Below are positions 46,137 to 56,969 of a DNA stretch of 64,000 nt, one piece after another (position 1 is the first letter of the stretch; each line of letters begins with the position of its first letter). The notes beneath the pieces are model-generated. The model saw nothing but the letters and a program-made list of their open reading frames with translations. It made no database searches and was not told where the DNA came from. The stretch is from an uncultured bacterium (GTDB lineage: Bacteria; Bacillota_I; Bacilli_A; RFN20; CAG-826), in NCBI GenBank assembly GCA_949284685.1, contig CASDWE010000002.1, forward strand, positions 271,064-335,063, in the 5' to 3' direction. Position numbers and translations under genes: made by a program.

Positions 46137-47474
46137 TTATTTACCTACACAAAATCTTTTAAAAATTTCATTAGCGATATCTACGTCTGGAGTTTTCCCA
46201 ATTAACTGCAAACTATCTTGATAAGCGGCTGTTAAATTAATCGAAATTAAATCCATTGGTTTTAATAATTTTGTTTCGCTTTTAGCGATTTTTAAAGATT
46301 GTTTAATTTGTTCTAATAAACTTTCTTGTCTAGCATTAGCTAAGGAAGGTGTTACGAAATCGTTTTCTTCAATGTTTAAAACTTTCAAAATTTCCTTTTT
46401 TAATGGATCTATTTCCTTTTTTAAAGCAGATATATAAAGATTTGTTGATTCTTTAGTCGTGGTGTTTATTAAATCTGATTTATTAAATACAATTATTCTT
46501 TTTTTGTTTTTTGTTAAATCTAATATCTCTTTATCATAACTATCGAGTTGACTATTTGCAGCTAAAACAACAATAATCAAATCGGCTTTTTCAATTGTTG
46601 ATTTTGCTTTTTCTACACCGATATTTTCAACATAATCATCGCTATTTCTAATTCCTGCTGTGTCTAATAAATGTAATATTACTCCGTGACAATTTATTTC
46701 ACCCTCAACAATATCTCTTGTGGTACCAGCAATTGGCGTCACAATAGCTTTTTCTTCATCTAAAAGAGCATTTAATATCGAGGATTTTCCAACGTTTGGT
46801 TTTCCAATAATAGCAACATTTACACCATCTTTAATTATTTTTCCTTTTTTAGAATGGATTAACAATGTATTAATTTCATCAATTATCTTATCAATCTTCT
46901 TTTCTACTTCAATATAAGACAACTCTATATCATCAACTTCTTCTGGATAATCAAAATGAACTTCAATTTCACATAACAAATCCTCTATTTGCTGTTTAAT
47001 AGGCAAAAATTGTTTTGTTGTTTCTCCTTTTAATGAGAGTATTGATATATTTTTAGCTTGCGGTGTTTTGGCGTCTATTAAATCTTGAATAGCTTCAGCC
47101 TGAATTAAATCAAGTTTTTTATTTAAAAACGCTCGTTGAGTATATTCACCATTTTTTGCTTGTCTAGCACCATATCTTGATAACAGTTTAAAAATTTGTT
47201 CAACAACAAGCATGGAGCCATGGCAAATAATTTCAATGCTATTTTCTCCTGTAAAACTTTTAGGGGCACGATAAATTAACAAAACAACATTATCGACAAC
47301 GTTTTTTCCATCTAAAATATCGCCATTTACAATTGAATTTTTATTGTACTTATTTAAATCGCGCGAAAAGAAATTATTAACAACGTTTACACTGTCGTCG
47401 CCAGATATTCTAATAATTGCTAGTGCTGATTTAAATGGTGGTGTTGCCAAAGCATAAATTGTATCCGCTAACAT
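46137..47474 (-). CDS. mnmE: tRNA modification GTPase MnmE
   Basis: A 445-residue GTPase that, with MnmG, modifies wobble uridine (5-carboxymethylaminomethyl). The N-terminal folate-binding domain (DTIYALATPP, FTGEN), the G-domain (GKPNVGKSS, TRDIVEG, DTAG, NKSD) and the final FCVGK with catalytic Cys are intact. ATG 47474 is preferred over 47480: TATAAT ends exactly 6 nt before it, implying a leaderless message; no Shine-Dalgarno exists. Confidence 0.94.
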   Translation of the reverse strand: MLADTIYALATPPFKSALAIIRISGDDSVNVVNNFFSRDLNKYNKNSIVNGDILDGKNVVDNVVLLIYRAPKSFTGENSIEIICHGSMLVVEQIFKLLSRYGARQAKNGEYTQRAFLNKKLDLIQAEAIQDLIDAKTPQAKNISILSLKGETTKQFLPIKQQIEDLLCEIEVHFDYPEEVDDIELSYIEVEKKIDKIIDEINTLLIHSKKGKIIKDGVNVAIIGKPNVGKSSILNALLDEEKAIVTPIAGTTRDIVEGEINCHGVILHLLDTAGIRNSDDYVENIGVEKAKSTIEKADLIIVVLAANSQLDSYDKEILDLTKNKKRIIVFNKSDLINTTTKESTNLYISALKKEIDPLKKEILKVLNIEENDFVTPSLANARQESLLEQIKQSLKIAKSETKLLKPMDLISINLTAAYQDSLQLIGKTPDVDIANEIFKRFCVGK

Positions 47475-47489
47475 ACTCATATTATATCA

Positions 47490-47513
47490 TTTAAAAAAGC
47501 GGTTTCCCGCTTT
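47490..47513 (-). terminator. Terminator after jag
   Basis: On the minus strand AAAGCGG-GAAA-CCGCTTT followed by TTTAAA, three nt after the jag stop. It separates the rpmH-jag run from mnmE. Confidence 0.85.
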
Positions 47514-47515
47514 AA

Positions 47516-48184
47516 TTATTCATTTTCTTGATTAGAAGTTTGTTCTTCAGCTACATCTGCAGCCGTTTCTGAAACTTTGTTTTCGCTTTCAACAAATACG
47601 ATGTGAACTTGTCTGTGTGTTCCGTCGCCTTGTGAAATGGTTTTAACGTTTTTAAATCCATGAATTGCATTATGAACAATTCTTCTTTCATCAGCAGGCA
47701 TTGGATCTAATACTGCATCGGTTTTTGTTCTTTGCACTTGTTTAGCGGTTTTTTTAGCTAAATGAACAAGCTTTCTATATTTAGAATCTTTATATCCATT
47801 TATATCAATGAGAAGACGGAAACGTCTTTTAAATTTAACAGCAACCGCTAATTTGGTTAATTCAGCCATTGCTTGAAGTGTTTTGCCGTTTTTCCCAATT
47901 AATATTGGGTTATTCGTAGAATCAATAGTGATTTTAATCATGTCATCTTTTAACGTTGTTGAAGCAGTTGCTTCAATACCTAAAGTGTCTGTGATGTTTA
48001 AAATGTATGTTTCTGCATAATCAACCACATCTTCAAGTTCGTAAACGTTAATCACAACACGCTTGGTAAAAAGCGTTTTCTTTTCTTCTTCAATTGAATA
48101 AACCAAATCTTCTTTTTCGCATTGCAATTCAGCACACGCTTTTTGCAAAGCATCTTCTAAAGTTTTTGCTACAAACTCTTTCAT
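47516..48184 (-). CDS. jag: RNA-binding protein Jag/KhpB
   Basis: A 222-residue protein with three parts: an N-terminal Jag_N domain (1-~50, KEFVAKTLEDAL), a KH domain (~75-145, with LIGKNGKTL) and an R3H domain (~145-210, PADERRIVH). The C-terminal tail is acidic. KhpB binds many RNAs with KhpA and affects cell division and elongation in streptococci. Its ATG overlaps the yidC stop by 4 nt. Confidence 0.93.
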   Translation of the reverse strand: MKEFVAKTLEDALQKACAELQCEKEDLVYSIEEEKKTLFTKRVVINVYELEDVVDYAETYILNITDTLGIEATASTTLKDDMIKITIDSTNNPILIGKNGKTLQAMAELTKLAVAVKFKRRFRLLIDINGYKDSKYRKLVHLAKKTAKQVQRTKTDAVLDPMPADERRIVHNAIHGFKNVKTISQGDGTHRQVHIVFVESENKVSETAADVAEEQTSNQENE

Positions 48185-49905
48185 GAATTATTATCTCCTT
48201 TATCATTATTACTATCATTGTTTTGCTTTTTCAAATTACGATCTTTAAATTTCTTTTTTCCTGTTGGAGCAACAAATTGTTGTGGAATAACTTCAGCATC
48301 GATAACGACGTTATTAGAGGTTTGATGGACTGGTTTTCTAGGTTTGTTTTTGCTCTTGTTTTTCAAATATTTAATTAATTCTAAAATCAATGTTTGTGCA
48401 ACAGACCAAATCGAACCCGCTATCCAATAAATAACCATACCAGAAGCCATCGAGAAGCCCATAAAAATAATGAATACAAGCATGATGATTGTAAACCATT
48501 TCATCATTTTGTTTTGTTTGTTTAAATTGTTGTTTACCAATGTTTTTGGTATCTTTTTTTGTCTGTGTTTTTGTATAAATTGTGGCAAAAGCATTGCAAA
48601 AGTCTGCAAAAGTGCCATTATTATGAAAACAACGAGCGCCGTCCACCAACCTGGATTGTTTGGCCAATTTTCTATATTAAATAAAACGTCTTGAACTGAT
48701 AAACTAAGTCTTAAACCTAAAAATTCATTGCTTGCTAATACTGCTGAACCAGACATCGCGCTCCAGACACATAAGAAAACAGGGAATTGAACAATCATTA
48801 AAATCATTGATAAAAATGGGTGTACTTTGTTTTTCTTATATAAAGCGCTTGTTTCCATCGCTAATGCTTGCTGTTCACTACGATTAGTATTTGCGTTAGG
48901 ATATTTAGCTTGAATTTTAGCCATTTCTGGTTGCAAGTCGTTCATTTTTTGACTGGTTAATGTTTGTCCTAATGTGAAAACCATCATAACAGCACGAATC
49001 AAAAATGTAATTACAAAGATAGCCAAAACTTGGCCCCAACCAGCACCAATACCAGCCATAAACGATACTGCCGTTTGATCAATCAACCAACCAATTGGAT
49101 AAACAAGAAGCCCTTCTAAAAAGCCAAGACTCCAAGCATAATTCCAATCTTTTCCTTCAATAAACATTTCTAATTTGTTGTTATTATCAAAACCATAATA
49201 ACCATAAAATCCGTCTTCTGTAGCAATACATGTTCTAGATGTTGCAGAATAATTTGTCATGTTGGTTTGATAATATTCAACAAAATCGTTGTCTGGACAC
49301 ATATCTACACCTATGTCGTATCTGACTTCGGTTAAATACAAATTCCATGTTTCCCAGTTAGTTTGAACGCCTTCACTATTTAAACCGATATATTTTAAAT
49401 AACCATATCCTTTTTCGTTTCCGTTTCGATTACCAATTAAAATGTTACAAACATCAGAATATGTCATTGTATTTTTGTCTGTGTTATAACTTGCATTATT
49501 TTCAATTGCGGCTTGAATAGCTAAATTTAAAAATTTATTATCCATCTCAGCCCAAAACTTTGTATAATCGTTGACTCTAATGTTATTACTAATAGCGTTT
49601 TCGTTTATAGCTTTTAAGGCGAGGTTGCTGTCTATATCATAGACAACATAAAGTTGACCAAATCCGTCTAGTTTTTCTGCTTCTTTAGGACGAGATTCAT
49701 CGTTTTCATCATAATACGTAGAAATACCAAAACTGTATTTTCCTGTGTTTTGTCCATTGTCATCGACTATATTATAAACATCATAAGAATAAACAATTTG
49801 GGCATTGTCTTCTATAGAACAAAAATTAGCAGAGCACGCAGTAAGTGCTAGGCCTGTTAATCCAATTGCACCAATTGATAATATAAATTTAAGTTTTTTA
49901 TTCAT
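48181..49905 (-). CDS. yidC: Membrane protein insertase YidC with long extracellular N-domain
   Basis: A 574-residue insertase/foldase that integrates membrane proteins with or without Sec. A lipoprotein signal (LALTAC, Cys about 24) is followed by about 200 extracellular residues. The conserved core then starts near 235, with Arg304 in FLIRAVMM, the key groove Arg, and five membrane helices. Gram-positive YidC proteins normally have a very short N-terminal part (total ~260-330), so this one is unusually long. The C-terminal tail is strongly basic. Overlaps rnpA by 8 nt. Confidence 0.92.
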   Translation of the reverse strand: MNKKLKFILSIGAIGLTGLALTACSANFCSIEDNAQIVYSYDVYNIVDDNGQNTGKYSFGISTYYDENDESRPKEAEKLDGFGQLYVVYDIDSNLALKAINENAISNNIRVNDYTKFWAEMDNKFLNLAIQAAIENNASYNTDKNTMTYSDVCNILIGNRNGNEKGYGYLKYIGLNSEGVQTNWETWNLYLTEVRYDIGVDMCPDNDFVEYYQTNMTNYSATSRTCIATEDGFYGYYGFDNNNKLEMFIEGKDWNYAWSLGFLEGLLVYPIGWLIDQTAVSFMAGIGAGWGQVLAIFVITFLIRAVMMVFTLGQTLTSQKMNDLQPEMAKIQAKYPNANTNRSEQQALAMETSALYKKNKVHPFLSMILMIVQFPVFLCVWSAMSGSAVLASNEFLGLRLSLSVQDVLFNIENWPNNPGWWTALVVFIIMALLQTFAMLLPQFIQKHRQKKIPKTLVNNNLNKQNKMMKWFTIIMLVFIIFMGFSMASGMVIYWIAGSIWSVAQTLILELIKYLKNKSKNKPRKPVHQTSNNVVIDAEVIPQQFVAPTGKKKFKDRNLKKQNNDSNNDKGDNNS

Positions 49906-50239
49906 TAATTGCTCTCCAAACGGTATTTAGCAACTCCGACAAAATTAAGCAGTTGTCATTAAAAGTTTTGTCTAAATAATTTTTTCTAATCACAATAACA
50001 ATGTCGAAAGAGTTGCTTTGGAAATCGATAAGTTTATCACACATTGAACGAACTTGACGTTTTATTTTGTTTCTTATAACGGCTTTACCGATTTTTTTGC
50101 TTACCGAAATTCCGACTCTAATATTTTTGATATCATTTTTCAAAAAATGAATTGTATAGGAATTGTTTTTTTTGCATTTTCCTTGGTGAACGACTTCACC
50201 AAATCTAATATTGTTTTTAATTCGATAGTCTTTTTTCAC
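49898..50239 (-). CDS. rnpA: Ribonuclease P protein component
   Basis: A 113-residue basic protein that helps the RNase P RNA mature tRNA 5' ends. The RNR motif is present in KAVIRNKIKRQVR, with GISVSKKIG upstream. It lies between rpmH and yidC as in nearly all Firmicutes, overlapping yidC by 8 nt. Confidence 0.94.
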   Translation of the reverse strand: MKKDYRIKNNIRFGEVVHQGKCKKNNSYTIHFLKNDIKNIRVGISVSKKIGKAVIRNKIKRQVRSMCDKLIDFQSNSFDIVIVIRKNYLDKTFNDNCLILSELLNTVWRAINE

Positions 50240-50261
50240 TACGTTTCCTTTTAAATTTAAA

Positions 50262-50396
50262 TTAAGCGGTTAATTTTTTTCTACCTTTAGCACGACGTCT
50301 TGCTAAAACTTTGCGTCCTCCGGCTGTTTTCATTTTTGCTCTAAATCCGGCTTTATGAGCGTGTTTGATTTTACTTGGTTGATAAGTTCTTTTCAT
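50262..50396 (-). CDS. rpmH: Ribosomal protein L34
   Basis: A 44-residue 50S subunit protein: [18 protein letters not shown] then [19 protein letters not shown], a standard L34. The ATG at 50396 has GAAAGGG ahead. A longer in-frame extension upstream is not supported and would run through the promoter. First gene of the rpmH-rnpA-yidC-jag transcript. Confidence 0.97.
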   Translation of the reverse strand: MKRTYQPSKIKHAHKAGFRAKMKTAGGRKVLARRRAKGRKKLTA

Positions 50397-50429
50397 AAAT
50401 ATACCCTTTCTAATTATATAGCACTTTGC

Positions 50430-50459
50430 ATTATACGTGCATACGTGTGTGATTGTCAA
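50430..50459 (-). promoter_or_regulatory. Strong promoter of the rpmH operon
   Basis: On the minus strand TTGACA (50459-50454), 18 nt, TATAAT (50435-50430), perfect hexamers, about 35 nt before rpmH. Confidence 0.85.
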
Positions 50460-50494
50460 ATTAATAATTAAATAAAATGTAAAATTTTTATGGC

Positions 50495-50824
50495 ATTTCC
50501 ACAAAATTTATAAGAATTATTTAGGTAAAATTGTTTTTTCAACATCTGTTTAAAAATTGGCTTTGTGACGAGTATATATGTTTTAGTTATAAAATAACTA
50601 TTATGCAACAAATCTTGAAAATGTTGTATTTGAGTTTTCAACATTTCCACACTTTGTTTTCAACATATTAGTTTTCCACAATGTTTTCCACATGTTGGAA
50701 AGTGGAAAAGTGGATTTTTTTAGTTATTTGAATGTATAAATTGACTATTTTGTGGAAAAAAATATTTTTTTACTATTTTGTGTTTACACTATATGTGGAA
50801 AACGTTATAATTGACACGTAAATT
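50495..50824. other. Replication origin region (oriC) with DnaA boxes
   Basis: Between divergent rpmH and dnaA lie several DnaA-box-like 9-mers: TTTTCCACA at 50672-50680 and 50684-50692, TGTGGAAAA (reverse) at 50751-50759 and 50794-50802, and ATTTCCACA at 50495-50503 and 50643-50651. TTTTCAACAT, one base from a box, repeats near 50535, 50635 and 50657. The boxes use TTTTCCACA instead of the usual TTATCCACA. Surrounding sequence is very AT-rich, fitting unwinding. One more ATTTCCACA lies at 52273-52281, before dnaN. Confidence 0.85.
50783..50811 (+). promoter_or_regulatory. dnaA promoter
   Basis: TTTACA (50783-50788), 17 nt, TATAAT (50806-50811). Transcription would start about 7 nt before the dnaA ATG, leaving almost no leader. 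A reverse DnaA box lies in the spacer, suggesting autorepression. Confidence 0.8.
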
Positions 50825-52180
50825 ATGAACTTATCAGTAAGCGAAACTATAAGATTGTGGGAACGTGTTTTAGAAAAACTAAAACAACGTATTGTCGATA
50901 AGAACATGTATGATACTTTTTTCGATGGTTCTTATATTAGTGAAATATCAAACGATACAATAATTGTTGTTGTCAATACTTCTTTAGCGGTTCAACTTTG
51001 CAATACAAAATATTATTCCTTGCTAAACGAGATTGTCTTAGAAGTTACAGAATCGAATTTTAAATTAAATTTTATAACAAAAGACGAAGAAAAAAAGAAT
51101 TCAAAAACACCACAAAAGCAAGAAGAAATATTTAAAACTTCTTATACCAATCCCAATTCAACATTTGATAATTTTGTTATAGGAACATTTAATAGATCCG
51201 CTGCTCAAGCAGCTTTAATGATAGCTTCTGATCCTGGAAAGGTTTTTAATCCACTATTTATACATTCAGAATCAGGACTCGGAAAAACTCATTTATTACA
51301 CGCGATAGGCAATTATATAAAAAAGAATAGACCCGGTGCGAAAGTTGTTTGTATCACAAGTGACGATTTCTTTAATGAATTTGTCAAAAATTTATCAAAC
51401 GGCAAAGATACCACTTCTTTAAGAGATTATTGCAAAACAGTTGATGCTTTTTTAATTGATGACATACAGTTTTTAACAGAAAAAAAGAAAACCCAAGAAC
51501 TATTTTATTATGTCTTTAACGATTTGGTAAAAGAAGAAAAACAAATAGTAATTACTAGTGATAGACAACCATCAGAATTAAAAGACATCGAACAAAGGCT
51601 TGTCACAAGATTTTCTAGTGGACTAACAGTAAAAATAGACGATCCAGACCCAGAAACTTGTGTCGCTATTTTAAAGAAAAAAATAAGCTCAAGCGATTTA
51701 AAAGAACTTAATTTTGAGGAAGATTCTTTAAGACTTCTCGCAGAAAGATTTTCTAAAAATATTCGTGAATTAGAAGGTGCTTTAAACAAACTTGTATATC
51801 ACGCTATATTAAAACAAACAAATCAAATTGACTTAAAATTAACTATTGAAGCAGTTTCCACAATTTCTGGTGGAAAATACATTCAAAACGAATTAGACGA
51901 ACAAAAAATTATTTCTTTGGTATCGGATTATTACAACTTAACACCATTTGTTTTGACCGGAAAAAGTCACAATAGACAAATTTCATTAGCAAGACATATA
52001 GCTATGTATTTAATTAGGGATATTTTAGACTCTCCACTTAAAAAAATCGGTCAAGCTTTCGGTAATAGAGATCACACCACTGTTATGTCTGGCATTAGCA
52101 ATGTTGAAAAAATGTTGAAAACCGACGTAATGACACAGCAAGCGATAAAAGAGTTAAAAAGTCGTATAAAAAGCGAATAA
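50825..52180 (+). CDS. dnaA: Chromosomal replication initiator DnaA
   Basis: A 451-residue AAA+ protein that binds DnaA boxes at oriC and opens the duplex. N-terminal helicase-loading domain (1-~85), a short linker, Walker A ESGLGKTH near 150, Walker B with FLIDDIQFL near 215, and the C-terminal DNA-binding helix-turn-helix with NRDHTTVMSG (Asp416). No Shine-Dalgarno site precedes the ATG; the -10 box lies 13 nt upstream, so the leader is only about 6-7 nt. Confidence 0.97.
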   Translation: MNLSVSETIRLWERVLEKLKQRIVDKNMYDTFFDGSYISEISNDTIIVVVNTSLAVQLCNTKYYSLLNEIVLEVTESNFKLNFITKDEEKKNSKTPQKQEEIFKTSYTNPNSTFDNFVIGTFNRSAAQAALMIASDPGKVFNPLFIHSESGLGKTHLLHAIGNYIKKNRPGAKVVCITSDDFFNEFVKNLSNGKDTTSLRDYCKTVDAFLIDDIQFLTEKKKTQELFYYVFNDLVKEEKQIVITSDRQPSELKDIEQRLVTRFSSGLTVKIDDPDPETCVAILKKKISSSDLKELNFEEDSLRLLAERFSKNIRELEGALNKLVYHAILKQTNQIDLKLTIEAVSTISGGKYIQNELDEQKIISLVSDYYNLTPFVLTGKSHNRQISLARHIAMYLIRDILDSPLKKIGQAFGNRDHTTVMSGISNVEKMLKTDVMTQQAIKELKSRIKSE

Positions 52181-52333
52181 ATTTATTTTATAAAAATAAA
52201 ATATATAAAATTATAGGCGGTTATGGTAAAATAAAAAGAGTTAAAACATAGTTGTAAAAATGCATTTTCAACATTTCCACAAAGGATAATATTACTACTA
52301 TAAATATATGTAAAAAAGAAAGGAAATAAAATT

Positions 52334-53455
52334 ATGAAATTTACAATCAACCGAGAAGAATTCTTAAAAGGATTAAACATCACCGCTCGAGCAATAGCGT
52401 CTAAAAGTGTAACACCTGCCTTAAGTAATTTTAAAATAGATTTAGACGAAACTGGGTTATATTTAACTGGATCTAACAACAATCTAACTATTAAAACAAT
52501 GATTCCTTACAAGGACGAACAAAAAGAAATAATTAGAAATTATAAAGAAGGTACAACTTTAATAAATGCTAAAATTTTAACAGAAATAGCTAGACGTGTT
52601 GATTCGGTAGAATTATCTTTGGATGTAATCGATTCTTCCACTGCAATTATTGGTGATGGTAAATCCGAATTTAAGTTAAATTGTATTAGAAGCGATGAAT
52701 ATCCGGATATTGATTTAGAACCAGACGGGCAATTCCTTTCTTTAAATAGCGCCGATTTTATTACCATGATTGATCAAACTGCTTTTGCAGCCTCAACAAA
52801 AGAACAAAGACCAATTTTAACAACGATTAATTTTGAAGCACATGACGGAAAACTAACAGCGACCGCGACAGATTCGGCCAGAATGGCAAGAAAAACACTA
52901 AACATCGAACAAGGTGTTGAATTTATTGCAAACATCAGTGCAAGAATGCTAGTTGAAGTGACTCATTTAATAGATAATGTTCAAACGGTCGATATGACGG
53001 TTAGCGAAAATAAAATTCTTTTCTCTTTAGGGAAAACGGTTGTTTCTACTCGTCTATCAAGCGGAGACTATCCTAATACAAAAAACATTGTTCCTAGAAA
53101 TTTAAACTATGTTTTGCAAGTCAACGCACAAGAAATGATAAAAGCTATCGAAAGAGTGTCTTTACTTTCAATAGAAAGAGAAAATGTTGTAAATTTATCG
53201 ATGTCTGATGATGGTATTGAAGTTTCTTCCAAATCTTCTCAAATCGGTTCAGCCAGCGAAAAAATATCATCGTATCGTTACGAAGGACAAAGATTAGAAG
53301 TTAGTTTTAATAATGAGTTCGTTTTAGCAGCGATTCGCGCTCTTGGAAGTGTGGATGTTACGCTTGCCTTTGTTGGTGAAATGAAACCTTTTGTTGTTAA
53401 GAATGATAAAGATGACTCGGTTATTCAAGTGATAACGCCAATGAGAACATTTTAA
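52334..53455 (+). CDS. dnaN: DNA polymerase III beta clamp
   Basis: A 373-residue sliding clamp that tethers the replicative polymerase. Three repeated clamp domains are recognisable; the start MKFTINREEFLKGLN and the C-terminal end in MRTF are typical. AAAGGAAAT precedes the ATG. It follows dnaA by 153 nt, in which an ATTTCCACA box lies. A terminator separates it from yaaA. Confidence 0.96.
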   Translation: MKFTINREEFLKGLNITARAIASKSVTPALSNFKIDLDETGLYLTGSNNNLTIKTMIPYKDEQKEIIRNYKEGTTLINAKILTEIARRVDSVELSLDVIDSSTAIIGDGKSEFKLNCIRSDEYPDIDLEPDGQFLSLNSADFITMIDQTAFAASTKEQRPILTTINFEAHDGKLTATATDSARMARKTLNIEQGVEFIANISARMLVEVTHLIDNVQTVDMTVSENKILFSLGKTVVSTRLSSGDYPNTKNIVPRNLNYVLQVNAQEMIKAIERVSLLSIERENVVNLSMSDDGIEVSSKSSQIGSASEKISSYRYEGQRLEVSFNNEFVLAAIRALGSVDVTLAFVGEMKPFVVKNDKDDSVIQVITPMRTF

Positions 53456-53543
53456 TATTTATCGATAAAAAATACCTTTTTCCTTCAAACAACGCTTAAA
53501 ATACGTTTTATGAAAGAAATAAGGGCATATTTTTACATAAAAT

Positions 53544-53567
53544 AAGAGAATTATATTCTCTTTTTTA
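53544..53567 (+). terminator. Terminator after dnaN
   Basis: AAGAGAAT/ATTCTCTT, 8-bp stem with a 3-nt loop, followed by a T run. A TATAAT at 53579-53584 just after it may start the yaaA-recF transcript. Confidence 0.75.
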
Positions 53568-53604
53568 TTTTTAAGTTGTATAATACCACTAGGAAGTTTT
53601 AAAA

Positions 53605-53825
53605 ATGCAAGAAAACCCACTCCAAGTTTATATAGAAAGTGATTATATTGAACTACAGCAATTATTAAAAAAACTTTCTATTGTTTCTAGTGGAGGGCAA
53701 GCCAAAGTGTATTTAAATAACAATCAAGTTTTGGTGGATAAGCAATTAGAAACAAGAAGAGGGAGAAAAATTTACCCTCAAATGCTTGTTGATGTGGGTG
53801 GTAAAACTTACATAGTTTTGAAAAG

Positions 53826-53829
<4 letters not shown>
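53605..53829 (+). CDS. yaaA: S4-domain RNA-binding protein YaaA
   Basis: A 74-residue S4-like protein (IELQQLLKKLSIVSSGGQAK ... NNQVLVDKQLETRRGRKIYP), the family always found between dnaN and recF in Firmicutes. Linked to ribosome biogenesis. AGGAAG precedes the ATG. Its TGA stop overlaps the recF ATG, showing that TGA is a stop codon here. Confidence 0.93.
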
Positions 53830-56952
<3,123 letters not shown>

Positions 56953-56969
56953 TCTAGGAGGAATTAAAA

